The position numbers were made by a program, and so were the translations under genes. This document shows, one piece after another, positions 22,880 through 33,110 of a stretch of 64,000 nt of DNA; within the stretch, counting starts at the first letter, position 1, and each line of letters starts with the position of its first letter. The stretch is taken from contig NZ_QQAW01000009.1 of the NCBI RefSeq assembly GCF_003350405.1, positions 83,304 to 147,303 of the forward strand, given 5' to 3'. The notes under the pieces are model-generated. The model did not search any database and was not told the DNA's origin. It saw only the letters and a list, made by a program, of their open reading frames with translations. The DNA comes from Gluconacetobacter liquefaciens. GTDB taxonomy: Bacteria > Pseudomonadota > Alphaproteobacteria > Acetobacterales > Acetobacteraceae.

Positions 22880-23359
22880 TCAGGCCATGACGATCAGCAT
22901 CCGCGCGGTTGCGAGAAGCAGGGCCGCGATGATGCCGGCCACGATATCGTCGCCCATGATGCCGATTGCATCATGTCGCCGGTCGAACCAGCCGACGGGA
23001 CCGGGCTTGGTGATGTCGAACAGCCTGAACAGCGCGAAAGCGAGCAGCAGCCAGAGGATATCGAGCCGGTCGAGCCATAGCGGGTCCACCGGCATGGGGC
23101 CAAACGTCAGCGGGAACATCGCGATCCACATGCCCGCGACTTCATCGATCACGATCCACTGATGGTCCTCGCCATCGCTGACCCGCGCCGTCGCCATATA
23201 GCCAATCGCACAGCAGAGCAGGATCGCCACGCCCATGACGAAAGGGTGGGGCAGGAACAGCAGGCCGAAGACGAGCGCCGCCAGGGAACCGACCGTCCCC
23301 GGTGCGACGGGCGAAAAGCCGCAGCCACCGAAACTGGCGACAAGGCGGGCAGGGGTCAT
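22880..23359 (-). CDS. pgpA: Phosphatidylglycerophosphatase A
   Basis: This 159-residue membrane protein dephosphorylates phosphatidylglycerophosphate to phosphatidylglycerol. Conserved PgpA segments are SFGGCGFSPVAPGTVGSL near residues 9-26, VIDEVAGMW in the middle and FRLFDITKPGPVGWFD towards the end, with about four membrane helices. The ATG at 23359 overlaps the stop of the upstream transglycosylase (ATGA), implying coupling; longer starts would run into that gene. The product feeds the cardiolipin synthase encoded about 11 kb away. Confidence 0.93.
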   Translation of the reverse strand: MTPARLVASFGGCGFSPVAPGTVGSLAALVFGLLFLPHPFVMGVAILLCCAIGYMATARVSDGEDHQWIVIDEVAGMWIAMFPLTFGPMPVDPLWLDRLDILWLLLAFALFRLFDITKPGPVGWFDRRHDAIGIMGDDIVAGIIAALLLATARMLIVMA

Positions 23360-25389
23360 GGAGAAGCCTCCGATCCGGGTCCGGAGGCCAGGGCCTGGTA
23401 GACGGCCAGGTTTTCCTCCACGCGCTGGATATAGCTGCGGGTTTCGGCAAACGGAATGCTCTCGATCCAGTCGAGCATGGCGGTGGGCGTGGGGTCGGCA
23501 TGCGCAGGGTCGCCAACCGAGGCCAGCCACTGGTCAGTGCGGTGCGGCCCGGCATTGTAGGCCGCCAGGACATAGGGAATCGCTCCGTCGAACTTGCGCA
23601 TCAGCCGGGAGAGATAAGCGGTGCCGATTCGCATGTTCAGCCTCGGGTCGGTGAGGCTGGCACCAGTCACCGTGCCGGTCGCCAGGCCAGCCCAACGCGA
23701 CACGTCCCGCGCCGCGCCCGGCAGAAGCTGCATCAGCCCGTAGGCCCCAGCCGGACTGACGATGCCGGGATCGAAACTGCTTTCCTGCCGGATCACCGCC
23801 ATGACGAAGCCAGCAGGCAATTCCTCCGGGAGAGTGGCCCGGAACGGCGTTGGCCAGCCGAGCGGCAGGAGCGCGATTCCGTCACGGCCCGCGCGGCGGG
23901 TAATCGCCACCGCCACGTCGGGCATGCCCAGCCGCACCGCGAGCATCGCGGCGAGGGCATGGCCGACGGCATTATCCTGACGCGAATCCTGCAACAGCAG
24001 GAAGTCGCGCGCATGGGGCAGGTCGCCCTGGGCAGCCAGAAGCCGGGCCGCCTGCACCAGATCGCTGGCCTCGAAACGGTGCATGTCGTCGTTGGTCCAC
24101 GTCGGCATGGGCACGCTGTCCAGCCGGTCGCGAACCAGCGCGCCGGAGCGTTCGGGAAATAGCAGGGGACTGGCCGCGTCCCCATCCAGTCGCGACAGCG
24201 CCATCTGGCCGTAGAAGGTGCCGGGCATGGCGGCGGCCTGCTGCCATGCTGTGCGCGCGCCCTTGGTGTCGCCGGCCTCCTCCAGCGCGCGACCGGTCCA
24301 GTACAGGCCGCGACTGCGTTTGATCAGTGCGCGGGAGGTGCAGAGTGATCGGAACCGTTCCGCGGCACGTTTCGGGTCGTGCAGACGGCGCAGCAGAATC
24401 CAGCCGGCCAGGAAATCGGCATCGTTCCGGGCGGCCAGGCTCATGTCGCTGGTCGTGACCGCCAGAGACAGCGCTTCCTGATCGCGGCCGGCCAGCAGCA
24501 TTTCATGCGCCAGCGAATCCCGTTCGCTCCAGAAGGAGGGCAGGGGCATGCGCCTCTCGGCCGCGAGGCCGGATTGCGGCCAGAGGGCGGCGGCCTCGTC
24601 GGCCTGTCCCGTTCGCCGCAGCCAGCGCAGCCGGTCCAGGATCAGGATCGGGTCATCGGCCTGCGAGGGTGGTACGGTCGCCAGCGCGGACATTCCGGCG
24701 GACGCGCCGGAATCGGGCCGGGCGGTTCGCAAGGCAAGCCGGGCCAGCGCCAGCGCCCGCCGCGCCAGGGGCAACCGGGCGGCCTGCCTGCGAGCGGCAT
24801 CCGCATGGCCGTTCAGTTCCTGGCGGTTGAACCGTTGCCACTGGTCGTCTTCCGTGAACGCGGAGCCGAAGACTGCCAGAAACGGGCCCTCATCGGTCGC
24901 CCGGTCGTTTCCCGCCACCCAGGCCTGTCGGGCATGGGCCATCAGGCCGGGCGGTGGCGCAGGCAGGCGGGCGCAGGCCACCAGAGCGGGGGCGGAGGTG
25001 AGCGGCAGCGTGGTGCAGGCCCGTGCCAGGGCGCCGTCATCGACGGGGGCCTGTGCCATCAGGCTCTGGACGCGGTCCAGCATCGCCGCGCGACGGGGCC
25101 ACGTCGGCTGCTGGTCGAGGAAGGCCAGATAGTCGCTGATGCTCCCGCCTTCGGGAGAGAGGAGATGCAGGTAGGTCTCGACCCGTGCCGCCACGTCGCC
25201 CGACGCCGGAGACAGGGTGGGTGCGGCGGCCATGTCGCTGGCGATATCACGGGCGGTAGCGGGGGAAGACAGGCAGGAGAGGACCATCCACGCCGCGATG
25301 CCCGCGACGCGCGCAAGACCGCCCCAGGAGCGCGATGGAACGCGACGCTGGGCGGGTGGCGTAGCGAATGGCGGCATGGTGGGCCTCAT
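23356..25389 (-). CDS. slt: Soluble-type lytic murein transglycosylase
   Basis: This 677-residue periplasmic enzyme cleaves peptidoglycan between MurNAc and GlcNAc with 1,6-anhydro ring formation. A signal peptide (about residues 1-46, core VAGIAAWMVLSCL) is followed by a long alpha-helical superhelix typical of Slt70. The catalytic domain near 510-640 shows AVIRQESSFDPG (catalytic Glu), SPAGAYGLMQLLP and LAAYNAGPHR. A start at 25377 is also possible. The gene lies between terC-like (22-base gap) and pgpA (4-base overlap), an envelope-oriented group. Confidence 0.92.
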   Translation of the reverse strand: MRPTMPPFATPPAQRRVPSRSWGGLARVAGIAAWMVLSCLSSPATARDIASDMAAAPTLSPASGDVAARVETYLHLLSPEGGSISDYLAFLDQQPTWPRRAAMLDRVQSLMAQAPVDDGALARACTTLPLTSAPALVACARLPAPPPGLMAHARQAWVAGNDRATDEGPFLAVFGSAFTEDDQWQRFNRQELNGHADAARRQAARLPLARRALALARLALRTARPDSGASAGMSALATVPPSQADDPILILDRLRWLRRTGQADEAAALWPQSGLAAERRMPLPSFWSERDSLAHEMLLAGRDQEALSLAVTTSDMSLAARNDADFLAGWILLRRLHDPKRAAERFRSLCTSRALIKRSRGLYWTGRALEEAGDTKGARTAWQQAAAMPGTFYGQMALSRLDGDAASPLLFPERSGALVRDRLDSVPMPTWTNDDMHRFEASDLVQAARLLAAQGDLPHARDFLLLQDSRQDNAVGHALAAMLAVRLGMPDVAVAITRRAGRDGIALLPLGWPTPFRATLPEELPAGFVMAVIRQESSFDPGIVSPAGAYGLMQLLPGAARDVSRWAGLATGTVTGASLTDPRLNMRIGTAYLSRLMRKFDGAIPYVLAAYNAGPHRTDQWLASVGDPAHADPTPTAMLDWIESIPFAETRSYIQRVEENLAVYQALASGPGSEASP

Positions 25390-25410
25390 GTCAGCAGGCG
25401 TGGCGCACGA

Positions 25411-26076
25411 TCATGACACGACGTGCCAGATTTCGCCGCCGCCCTTGATGATCAGTTCGATCGCCACACCCAGCACGATCAGCAGCCCGATCCAGGCGAT
25501 CCAGCGGAACCGTTCCAGCAGCCGTGCGATCAGCGAGGCCGCGAGGGCCATCATCAGGACCGAGACCGCCAGGCCGGAGATCAGCACCCACAGATGCTCG
25601 CCGGCCGCGCCGGCGACGGCCAGTACGTTGTCGAGGCTCATCGACAGGTCGGCGACGATGATGCGGATGATGGCGGAACGCAGCGCGCCGGGCGGCGCCT
25701 CATCGGAGGTCGCGGGGGCTTCTTGGTGGCGCAGTTCGCGGAACATGCGCCAGCAGACCCACAACAGCAGAATGCCGCCGGCGAGGGTCAGGCCGATGAT
25801 GGCCAGTAACTGGACGGCGACGATCGCCAGGCAGACGCGAATGATCGCGGCTGCCGCGACGCCGGCCAGGATGGCGCGCCCCCGGAGGGGATGCGGCAGG
25901 CCGCGCACGGCCAGGCCGATCACCACGGCGTTGTCGCCCGCCAGGGTCAGGTCGATCAGAATGACCTGCAACAGCGAGGCCAGCGCGGAGAGGGTGAAGA
26001 TGGTCTCGCTCCCGATAGAGAATAATCCGTCGGCCTGTCGGCCGGTGCCGCGTGATGTTGACCATTCCCGTTGCAA
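25411..26076 (-). CDS. TerC/YjbE-type integral membrane protein
   Basis: This protein of up to 221 residues has about seven membrane helices and the TerC-family acidic signatures in helices: DLTLAGDNAVVIGLA and, in the second half, ADLSMSLDNVLAVAGA. TerC-type proteins are linked to tellurite resistance or to Mn2+ export and metal loading of exported enzymes; the specific substrate is unknown here. The N-terminus is uncertain. The only standard start in frame is a TTG at 26076 without a ribosome site; the homologous part begins about 25 codons later, near 26000, where no ATG, GTG or TTG is found. A sequencing or start-codon peculiarity is possible. Confidence 0.8.
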   Translation of the reverse strand: MQREWSTSRGTGRQADGLFSIGSETIFTLSALASLLQVILIDLTLAGDNAVVIGLAVRGLPHPLRGRAILAGVAAAAIIRVCLAIVAVQLLAIIGLTLAGGILLLWVCWRMFRELRHQEAPATSDEAPPGALRSAIIRIIVADLSMSLDNVLAVAGAAGEHLWVLISGLAVSVLMMALAASLIARLLERFRWIAWIGLLIVLGVAIELIIKGGGEIWHVVS

Positions 26077-26236
26077 CCGGGCAAGGGCTCTGCCGCTTTC
26101 GAAGGAAGACGTGGCGCGGGAAATCGGCTAAAGGGGCAGCCCCGTCCCCGGAGCAGATGTCGATCGATCCGGGATTGCTGCATGACGTGACGATGCCGCC
26201 CATTGGCATCTGGTCGAAGAGAGAAAGCCGAGCACG

Positions 26237-27592
26237 ATGGTTCCGCGTTATACCCGTCCCGCCATGGCCGCCATCTGGGCCCCCGAGAACCGGTACCGGA
26301 TCTGGTTCGAAATCGAGGCTCTGGCGTGCGAAGCCATGGCGCAGTACGGCGGCGTGCCGGCGGAGGCCGCGCGTGTGGTGCGCGAGAAGGGCGATGCCGC
26401 CATGGCCGCCTTCTCGCAGGCCGATCTGGACCGCATCGATGAGATCGAGGCCGAGACGCGTCATGACGTCATCGCCTTCCTGACCTGGCTGGCCGAGAAG
26501 ATCGGGCCGGAAAGCCGGTTCGTGCATCTGGGCATGACGTCGTCGGACGTGCTGGATACCTGCCTGTCGGTGCAACTGGTCCAGGCGACCGACATGCTGC
26601 TGGCGGATCTGGATGCGGTGCTGGAGGCGCTGAAGCGCCGCGCGTTCGAGCATAAATACACGCTGACCATCGGCCGCAGCCACGCGATCCATGCCGAGCC
26701 GACCTCGTTCGGCCTAAAACTGGCCGGCCATTACGCCGAATTCGCCCGCAATCGCGAGCGGCTGGTGCGTGCCCGCGCCGAAATCGCTACCTGCGCCATT
26801 TCCGGCGCGGTGGGTACCTACGCCCACGTCGATCCGCGCGTCGAGACCTTCGTGGCCGAGAAGCTGGGGCTGGAACCCGAGGGCGTTTCGACCCAGGTGA
26901 TTCCCCGTGACCGCCATGCCGCCTATTTCTGCACGCTCGCGGTCATCGCCAGCGGCATCGAGCGGCTGGCGATCGAAGTGCGCCATCTTCAGCGTTCGGA
27001 AGTGCGCGAGGCCGAGGAATTCTTCCATCCGGGCCAGAAGGGCTCGTCGGCGATGCCGCACAAGCGTAACCCGGTGCTGTCGGAAAACCTGACCGGACTG
27101 GCGCGACTGGTGCGTGCCCATGTCATCCCGGCGCTGGAGAATGTGGCGCTGTGGCACGAGCGCGACATCAGCCACTCGTCGGTCGAGCGCAATATCTGCC
27201 CCGACGGCACAATCGGGCTGGATTTCGCGCTGGCTCGCCTGGCCGGCATGATGGAGAAGCTGGTGATCTATCCGGATCGCATGTTGGCCAACCTGGAAAG
27301 CCTGGGCGGTGTCGTGCATTCCGGCGAGGTGCTGCTGGCGCTGGCGCGGGCCGGCATCCTGCGCGAGGACGCCTACCGGATCGTCCAGCGCAATGCCATG
27401 GCGACATGGACCAGACTGGGCGAGCCCGATGGCCGTACGTTCCGCGAAAACCTGGATGCCGACCCCGAAGTGGCGGGCCGCGTGCCGGCCGAGGTGCTGG
27501 ATGCGGCGATGAACAGCGATTCCCATCTGGGTGCGCTGGATCACAGCTATACCCGCGTCTTCGGCGAAGCCGGCCCGGCGCGCGCCGGCTGA
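26237..27592 (+). CDS. purB: Adenylosuccinate lyase
   Basis: This 451-residue enzyme catalyses two fumarate-releasing steps of purine synthesis: SAICAR to AICAR and adenylosuccinate to AMP. The N-terminal MVPRYTRPAMAAIW is characteristic, GMTSSDVLDT lies near residue 95, GRSHAIHAEPTSFG carries the general acid His, and the fumarase/lyase signature GSSAMPHKRNPVLSE is near 270. It is divergent from the TerC-like gene. It precedes an NRDE gene and, 0.9 kb later, the purC operon. Confidence 0.97.
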   Translation: MVPRYTRPAMAAIWAPENRYRIWFEIEALACEAMAQYGGVPAEAARVVREKGDAAMAAFSQADLDRIDEIEAETRHDVIAFLTWLAEKIGPESRFVHLGMTSSDVLDTCLSVQLVQATDMLLADLDAVLEALKRRAFEHKYTLTIGRSHAIHAEPTSFGLKLAGHYAEFARNRERLVRARAEIATCAISGAVGTYAHVDPRVETFVAEKLGLEPEGVSTQVIPRDRHAAYFCTLAVIASGIERLAIEVRHLQRSEVREAEEFFHPGQKGSSAMPHKRNPVLSENLTGLARLVRAHVIPALENVALWHERDISHSSVERNICPDGTIGLDFALARLAGMMEKLVIYPDRMLANLESLGGVVHSGEVLLALARAGILREDAYRIVQRNAMATWTRLGEPDGRTFRENLDADPEVAGRVPAEVLDAAMNSDSHLGALDHSYTRVFGEAGPARAG

Positions 27593-27616
27593 GGCACAGG
27601 AGCAGCCAGAGCCCGT

Positions 27617-28348
27617 ATGTGTACGATCGTCCTGTCCTTTGCCCCCGGCGCCCCCTGGCCCCTGCTGTTCGGCGCCAACCGTGACGAACGGCTGGACCGC
27701 ATATGGGACGCGCCCGGCCGCCACTGGCCGGATCGGCCCATGGTGGTCGGCGGACGGGACAGGCTGGCCGGCGGGTCTTGGCTGGCCCTGAACGATGCGG
27801 GCGTCGTTGCCGGCGTGATGAATCGGGTGGGTAGTCTGGGCCCGGCGCCGGGCAAACGTTCGCGCGGCGAATTGCCCCTGCTGGCGCTGGAACATGCCAC
27901 GGCGGCCGAGGCGGCGCGGGCCATCGGCAACCTGGATGCCGGGGCGTGGCGGTCGTTCAACATGATGGTGGCCGACCGCGACAACGCCTATTTCATCTCC
28001 GGTCTCGGCTATGCCACGCCGGAGGTCAGGGCGCTGGAACCCGGCACGCACATGGCCGCGACGACCGAGCCCGACGATATGTCGATCCCGCGGATCGGCC
28101 GGCACCTGCCACGCTTCCGCGAAGCCGAGCGCCCTGTGCCGCCGGATTGGACGAACTGGACGCGCCTGCTCTCCGACCGTTCGCTACCGGCCGGAAGCGA
28201 ACTGAACATTCCGCCGCGCGCGGGATTCGGCACATGCAGTTCATCGGTCATCGGCCTGCCGGCCGATCCGGCCGCCACGCCGTCCTGGCATTTCGCAGCC
28301 GGCGCGCCGGACCGCGTGGGCTATGCGGCGGTGGATCTCTCCGCCTGA
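27617..28348 (+). CDS. NRDE-motif (TANGO2-like) protein
   Basis: This 243-residue protein opens MCTIVLSF and carries the diagnostic NRDE at about residues 21-24 (LFGANRDERLDR), with GGSWLALNDAGVVAGVMNR and later conserved FGTCSSSVIGL near the end. The Cys at position 2 suggests an N-terminal-nucleophile-like arrangement as proposed for the NRDE/TANGO2 family. The family has no settled function (haem handling or lipid roles are proposed in eukaryotes and some bacteria). It starts 24 bases after purB and may be cotranscribed with it. Confidence 0.85.
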   Translation: MCTIVLSFAPGAPWPLLFGANRDERLDRIWDAPGRHWPDRPMVVGGRDRLAGGSWLALNDAGVVAGVMNRVGSLGPAPGKRSRGELPLLALEHATAAEAARAIGNLDAGAWRSFNMMVADRDNAYFISGLGYATPEVRALEPGTHMAATTEPDDMSIPRIGRHLPRFREAERPVPPDWTNWTRLLSDRSLPAGSELNIPPRAGFGTCSSSVIGLPADPAATPSWHFAAGAPDRVGYAAVDLSA

Positions 28349-28504
28349 GCGACCGGCGGCACCGTCATGGCGTGCCGTCAAGGGAATAGTATCTTCCGCG
28401 ACCAATCATTGCTATGAGGCAGTCGCATTCCGGGGGCCTCACGGGGCTCCCATATCGGAGGACATGCAGCCCATGCCCTCCATCAGCCGCATGTAAGGAC
28501 GAGT

Positions 28505-29269
28505 ATGGCCCGCCGTCGTCAGCTCTACGAAGGAAAAGCCAAGATCCTCTTCGAGGGTCCGGAACCTGGGACGCTGGTCCAGTATTTTAAGGATGATGCC
28601 ACGGCCGGAAACGGGGCGAAGAAGGGGATCATCACCGGCAAGGGCGTGCTGAACAACCGTATCAGCGAGCATCTGATGATGCGCCTGCACGATATCGGCA
28701 TTCCGACCCATTTCATCCGCCGCCTGAACATGCGCGAGCAGTTGATTCGTGAAGTCGAGATCATTCCGCTGGAAGTCGTGGTGCGCAACGTCGCCGCCGG
28801 CAGCCTGGCCAAGCGGCTGGGCATTCCCGAGGGCACGCGCCTGCCGCGCACGATCATCGAATATTACTACAAGAACGACAGCCTGAACGACCCGATGGTC
28901 AGCGAAGAGCATATCACGGCCTTCGACTGGGCCAGTGTTCATGATCTGGACGACATGGTTGCGCTGACCATGCGCACCAACGATTTCCTGACCGGGCTGT
29001 TCGTCGGCATCGGGATCACGCTGGTCGATTTCAAGCTCGAGTTCGGCCGGCTGTGGGAAGGCGACGAGATGCGCATCGTCCTGGCGGACGAAATCTCGCC
29101 CGACAATTGCCGTCTGTGGGACGCGAAGACCAGCGAGAAGCTGGACAAGGACCGCTTCCGGCGCGACCTGGGCCGTGTCGAGGAAGCATATCAGGAAGTG
29201 GCCTGGCGGCTCGGCATCCTGCCCGAGGCCACGAATTCCGACATGAAGGGGCCGGAGGTGATGCAATGA
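28505..29269 (+). CDS. purC: Phosphoribosylaminoimidazole-succinocarboxamide synthase
   Basis: This 254-residue ATP-dependent enzyme joins aspartate to CAIR giving SAICAR. The opening [14 protein letters not shown] is the family N-terminus; [17 protein letters not shown] and [16 protein letters not shown] are the two conserved family signatures. It leads a tight operon: its TGA overlaps the purS ATG. The 156 bases upstream contain AAGGA near the start and no recognisable purine riboswitch. Confidence 0.97.
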   Translation: MARRRQLYEGKAKILFEGPEPGTLVQYFKDDATAGNGAKKGIITGKGVLNNRISEHLMMRLHDIGIPTHFIRRLNMREQLIREVEIIPLEVVVRNVAAGSLAKRLGIPEGTRLPRTIIEYYYKNDSLNDPMVSEEHITAFDWASVHDLDDMVALTMRTNDFLTGLFVGIGITLVDFKLEFGRLWEGDEMRIVLADEISPDNCRLWDAKTSEKLDKDRFRRDLGRVEEAYQEVAWRLGILPEATNSDMKGPEVMQ

Positions 29270-29508
29270 AAGTACGCGTGACGGTCATGCTGAAGGACGG
29301 CGTGCTGGACCCGCAGGGCAAGGCCGTGGGCCATGCGCTGCATGTGCTGGGCTTCGGTGGTGTGGGCGAGGTCAGGATCGGCCGCGTGATCGAACTGGAA
29401 CTGGACGAGACCGACCCCGCCGCGGCGCGCGAGAAAGCCGATGCCATGGCGCGCGGCCTGCTGGCCAATCTGGTGATCGAGGATTTTGTGACCGAGGTGG
29501 TGGCATGA
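29266..29508 (+). CDS. purS: FGAM synthase subunit PurS
   Basis: This 80-residue small subunit bridges PurL and PurQ in the three-part phosphoribosylformylglycinamidine synthase. It begins [20 protein letters not shown] and contains the family patterns [17 protein letters not shown] and ANLVIEDF. It overlaps purC upstream and the Rap1a/Tai-like gene downstream, both by ATGA. Its presence shows that this organism uses the small PurL type rather than the fused enterobacterial PurL. Confidence 0.95.
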   Translation: MKVRVTVMLKDGVLDPQGKAVGHALHVLGFGGVGEVRIGRVIELELDETDPAAAREKADAMARGLLANLVIEDFVTEVVA

Positions 29509-29882
29509 GCGCCCGTCGTTCCATTCTGCTGGTCGCCGCCCTGGCGGCTGGCCTGCCGGCGTCGGCCATGGCCCAGCGCGTCTCGAATTTGCAGGGTGGG
29601 CGGTTCCTGGAACTGTGCAGCCGCGCCCCCAGCGTTGCGATCTGCGATGCCTACCTCTCCGGCCTGGCCGACTCTGTTGCTCTGACGCATGTCTATGACC
29701 GCAACGAAGGCGACAAGACCGCGCCGACCGGCTTCTGCATCAAGGCTGGCGTAACCAGCGCCGAGATGCGCGGGCATGTCGTCTCCTGGCTGCGTGGCCA
29801 TACCGACCAGTTGTCCAAGCCTGTCGGAGAACTGACCTTTACCGCCCTTCATGAGGCCTATCCCTGCGGTGGCGGCAAATGA
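29505..29882 (+). CDS. Rap1a/Tai-type immunity-fold protein, secreted
   Basis: This 125-residue protein has a signal peptide (residues 1-23, core [16 protein letters not shown]). The mature part matches the Rap1a/Tai pattern: GGRFLELC near residue 31, Cys in [26 protein letters not shown], and the final [10 protein letters not shown]. The four cysteines probably form two disulfides in the periplasm. Rap1a and Tai proteins are periplasmic immunity proteins against type VI amidase effectors in some bacteria, but many solitary copies have no known partner. It overlaps purS and purQ by four bases each, so it is translated as part of the purine operon. No effector gene is nearby. The assignment is by pattern recognition; the role is open. 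Confidence 0.75.
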   Translation: MSARRSILLVAALAAGLPASAMAQRVSNLQGGRFLELCSRAPSVAICDAYLSGLADSVALTHVYDRNEGDKTAPTGFCIKAGVTSAEMRGHVVSWLRGHTDQLSKPVGELTFTALHEAYPCGGGK

Positions 29883-30580
29883 AGGCCGGAATCGTCGTCT
29901 TTCCGGGCACGAACCGGGAACGTGACATGGCGATCGCGCTGAGGGTCGTGACCGGACGCGAGCCGGTGATGATCTGGCATGGCGAAACCGATCTGCCGGA
30001 CCTTGATCTCGTGGTGCTGCCCGGCGGGTTCAGCTACGGCGATTACCTGCGCTGCGGCGCCATGGCCGCGCATGCGCCGATCATGGCCCCGATCCGCCGC
30101 TTTGCCGAGGCTGGCGGCCATATTCTGGGTGTGTGCAACGGCTTTCAGATCCTGACGGAAGCCGGTCTGCTGCCGGGAGCGCTGCTGCGCAATGGCGCGC
30201 TGCGCTTCCTGTCGCAGGATTGCCATCTGCGGGTCGAGCGTGATGATACGCCCTTTACCCGTCGCTGGAAGACGGGCGACGTGTTCCGCGCCCCCATGGC
30301 GCATGGCGATGGCAACTATATCGCCGACGACGCGACGATCCGCGAGTTGGAAGACAGCGGCCGCGTCGCATTCCGCTACGCGCGACCCGACGGTCGCATC
30401 GATGAGAGCGATGCGCAGACCAATCCCAATGGCAGCATCAAGGCAATTGCCGGCGTGCTCAGTGCCAATCTGCGTATCTGCGGCATGATGCCGCACCCCG
30501 AGGATCTGGTGGACCCGCTGATGGGCGGCGAAGATGGAAAGCCCCTGTTCGAAGGGCTGGTGGAGGCTCTGGTCCGATGA
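29879..30580 (+). CDS. purQ: FGAM synthase glutaminase subunit PurQ
   Basis: This 233-residue class I glutamine amidotransferase supplies ammonia to PurL. Motifs: [32 protein letters not shown], the nucleophile [12 protein letters not shown] (Cys near residue 86), PMAHGDGNY, and the terminal MMPHPED with the catalytic His. It overlaps the Rap1a/Tai-like gene upstream and purL downstream by four bases each. Confidence 0.97.
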   Translation: MKAGIVVFPGTNRERDMAIALRVVTGREPVMIWHGETDLPDLDLVVLPGGFSYGDYLRCGAMAAHAPIMAPIRRFAEAGGHILGVCNGFQILTEAGLLPGALLRNGALRFLSQDCHLRVERDDTPFTRRWKTGDVFRAPMAHGDGNYIADDATIRELEDSGRVAFRYARPDGRIDESDAQTNPNGSIKAIAGVLSANLRICGMMPHPEDLVDPLMGGEDGKPLFEGLVEALVR

Positions 30581-32790
30581 GCAGCGCAACGGGGCAGAAG
30601 CCCGTCGACGAAGCCCTGGCACGGGAATTCGGGCTGACGGCCGAAGAATACGGCAATGTGCTCTCGATCATGGGGCGCACGCCCAGCCTGACCGAACTGG
30701 GCATCTTTTCCGTCATGTGGTCGGAACATTGTTCCTATAAATCCTCGCGCGTGTGGCTGCGTACGCTACCGACGACGGCACCGTGGGTGATCCATGGCCC
30801 TGGCGAGAATGCGGGCGTGGTCGATATCGGGCAGGGACTGGCCGCCATCTTCAAGATGGAAAGCCATAACCATCCGTCGTTCATCGAGCCCTATCAGGGT
30901 GCTGCGACCGGTGTGGGCGGAATCCTGCGCGACGTATTCACTATGGGCGCGCGTCCGGTAGCCAATCTCAATGCGCTGCGGTTCGGCAGTCCGGAAAACC
31001 CGCAGACCCGCCGCATCGTCGATGGCGTGGTGCGTGGCATCGGCGGATACGGCAACTGCGTCGGCGTGCCGACCGTGGGCGGGGAAATCAATTTCCATCC
31101 GGCCTATGACGGCAATCCGCTAGTCAATGCCATGACGGTGGGCATTGCCCGCCAGGATCGCATCTTCCTCTCCGCCGCCGCCGGAATCGGCAATCCGGTG
31201 GTCTATGTCGGCTCCAAGACCGGGCGTGACGGTATCCATGGCGCCACCATGTCGTCGTCCGAGTTCGACGAGGACGCGCTGGCCAAGCGCCCGACCGTGC
31301 AGGTCGGCGACCCGTTCGTGGAAAAGCTGCTGATCGAGGCGTGCCTGGAACTGATGGCCACCGACGCGATCGTTGCGATTCAGGACATGGGCGCGGCCGG
31401 CCTGACCTCGTCCTCGGTCGAGATGGCGGGCAAGGGCGGCGTGGGGATCGACCTCGACCTCGACGCCGTGCCGCAGCGCGAGCGCGGGATGACCGCCTAC
31501 GAGATGATGCTCTCCGAAAGCCAGGAGCGCATGCTGATCGTCGTGCATCCGGACAAGACGGAACTCGCCCGCGCGATCTTCGAGAAGTGGGAACTGGATT
31601 TCGCGATCATCGGCCATCTGACCGATACCGGCCATATCGTCGTGCGCCATCAGGGGCGCGTCGAAGCCGATATCCCGCTGGACCCACTGGCCGACCAGGC
31701 GCCGCTCTATCGTCGCCCGACCGCGCCGTCGCCCGAGCCCGCGCCGCTGGGCCAGATTACCGACCCGGTCGGGATCGAGCAGGCGCTCATCCGGCTGATC
31801 GGCTGCCCGGACCTGGCCTCCCGCGCCTGGGTGTGGAACCAGTACGACAGCACCGTGGGTGGCCAGACCGTCAAGCGGCCGGGTGCCGCCGACGCCGCGA
31901 TCGTCAAGGTCGAGGGCACGTCGCTGGGTCTGGCGCTGACCACGGACTGCACGCCGCGCTATTGCCGGGCGGATGCCCGGCAGGGCGGGGCGCAGGCGGT
32001 GGCCGAGGCGTGGCGCAACATCGTGGCGACCGGTGCGCGTCCGCTGGCCGTGACCGACAACCTGAATTTCGGTTCGCCGGAAAAGCCCGAGGTGATGGGG
32101 CAGTTCGTCGCCGCCATCGAAGGCATGGGCGAGGCGTGTCGTGTGCTGGATTTCCCGGTCGTGAGCGGCAATGTCTCGCTTTACAACGAAACCCGCGCGC
32201 CCGACGGTTCGTCGGTCTCGATCCTGCCGACGCCGGCCATCGGTGGCCTGGGCGTGCTGGAGGATGTGAACCGTGCCATCGGCCTGGCCATGCCGGCTGA
32301 AGGCACGCTGGTGCTGGTGGGTGCCACCCGTGGTGAACTCGGCCAGTCGCTGTGGCTGCGCGAGATCCATGGGCGCGAAGACGGTGCCCCGCCGACGATG
32401 GATCTGGCAGCGGAACGCCGGAACGGCGATTTCGTCCGCCAGCAGATCGAAGCCGGTCATGTCCTGGCGTGCCATGACGTGTCGGACGGCGGCATTCTGG
32501 TCGCACTGGCCGAGATGGCCATGGTGGGTGAGGCCGGGTGCATCCTCTCGGCGCCGCAATCGGGCATGCGGCCCGAGGCGTTCTGGTTCGGCGAAGACCA
32601 GTCACGATATGTTGTGGCGGTGCGCGACGCCGAGGCCTTTACCGTTGCCGCGACATCGGCCGGTGTGGAAACACGGACCCTCGGCCAGGTGGGGGGAGAC
32701 GGTTTGACTTTGCCCAGCGGCGCCACAATATCGAAGGCGCGGATGAAAGCGGTCAATTCGGCATTTTTCCCCGCCCTGATGGACGATTGA
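30577..32790 (+). CDS. purL: FGAM synthase large subunit PurL
   Basis: This 737-residue ATP-dependent subunit of the small PurL type converts FGAR to FGAM with PurS and PurQ. Signature segments are [13 protein letters not shown] (near residue 46), [30 protein letters not shown], and the duplicated fold shown by [15 protein letters not shown] in the first half and [18 protein letters not shown] and [10 protein letters not shown] in the second. It is of normal length for this type. Its start overlaps purQ, and bolA follows after 28 bases. Confidence 0.97.
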   Translation: MSSATGQKPVDEALAREFGLTAEEYGNVLSIMGRTPSLTELGIFSVMWSEHCSYKSSRVWLRTLPTTAPWVIHGPGENAGVVDIGQGLAAIFKMESHNHPSFIEPYQGAATGVGGILRDVFTMGARPVANLNALRFGSPENPQTRRIVDGVVRGIGGYGNCVGVPTVGGEINFHPAYDGNPLVNAMTVGIARQDRIFLSAAAGIGNPVVYVGSKTGRDGIHGATMSSSEFDEDALAKRPTVQVGDPFVEKLLIEACLELMATDAIVAIQDMGAAGLTSSSVEMAGKGGVGIDLDLDAVPQRERGMTAYEMMLSESQERMLIVVHPDKTELARAIFEKWELDFAIIGHLTDTGHIVVRHQGRVEADIPLDPLADQAPLYRRPTAPSPEPAPLGQITDPVGIEQALIRLIGCPDLASRAWVWNQYDSTVGGQTVKRPGAADAAIVKVEGTSLGLALTTDCTPRYCRADARQGGAQAVAEAWRNIVATGARPLAVTDNLNFGSPEKPEVMGQFVAAIEGMGEACRVLDFPVVSGNVSLYNETRAPDGSSVSILPTPAIGGLGVLEDVNRAIGLAMPAEGTLVLVGATRGELGQSLWLREIHGREDGAPPTMDLAAERRNGDFVRQQIEAGHVLACHDVSDGGILVALAEMAMVGEAGCILSAPQSGMRPEAFWFGEDQSRYVVAVRDAEAFTVAATSAGVETRTLGQVGGDGLTLPSGATISKARMKAVNSAFFPALMDD

Positions 32791-32818
32791 GCGACCTGGT
32801 CGCGAAGGAGGAACGCCG

Positions 32819-33052
32819 ATGGCAATGACGGCACAGGAGATTGAAACCTATATCCGCACCGCCCTGCCGGATGCTTCGATCAGTATCGAAGACCTGGCAG
32901 GGGACGGCGATCATTATGCTTGCACCGTCGTCAGCGAGTCCTTCCGAGGGCTGTCGCGCGTTCGCCAGCATCAGATCGTCTATGCGGCGCTTCAAGGGCA
33001 TATGGGTGGCAAACTGCATGCCCTGGCCCTGCAAACCACCGCGCCGGACTGA
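32819..33052 (+). CDS. BolA family protein
   Basis: This 77-residue BolA-like protein is a partner of monothiol glutaredoxins in Fe-S cluster handling. Conserved features are the helix IETYIRTALPDA, the GDHYACTVVSESFRG strand region, and the family's RVRQHQIVYAAL helix with an invariant His. Family helix pattern GGKLHALALQT closes the fold. A plausible AGGAGG lies about eight bases before the ATG. It sits between purL and the monothiol glutaredoxin gene, which supports the BolA-Grx4 pairing. Confidence 0.92.
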   Translation: MAMTAQEIETYIRTALPDASISIEDLAGDGDHYACTVVSESFRGLSRVRQHQIVYAALQGHMGGKLHALALQTTAPD

Positions 33053-33110
33053 AACAAGCGCCCCCATTGCGCGGTCGCCCCCGGCCGCCTACTGCACAGG
33101 ACTGAACAAT

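Noticed and set aside
28349..28504. Purine riboswitch before purC
   Set aside because: No aptamer-like three-way junction or conserved purine-aptamer loop sequences could be recognised in these bases.
29505..29882. Type VI secretion immunity cluster
   Set aside because: No effector, Hcp, VgrG or Tss gene is in the window; the protein alone does not make a type VI system.
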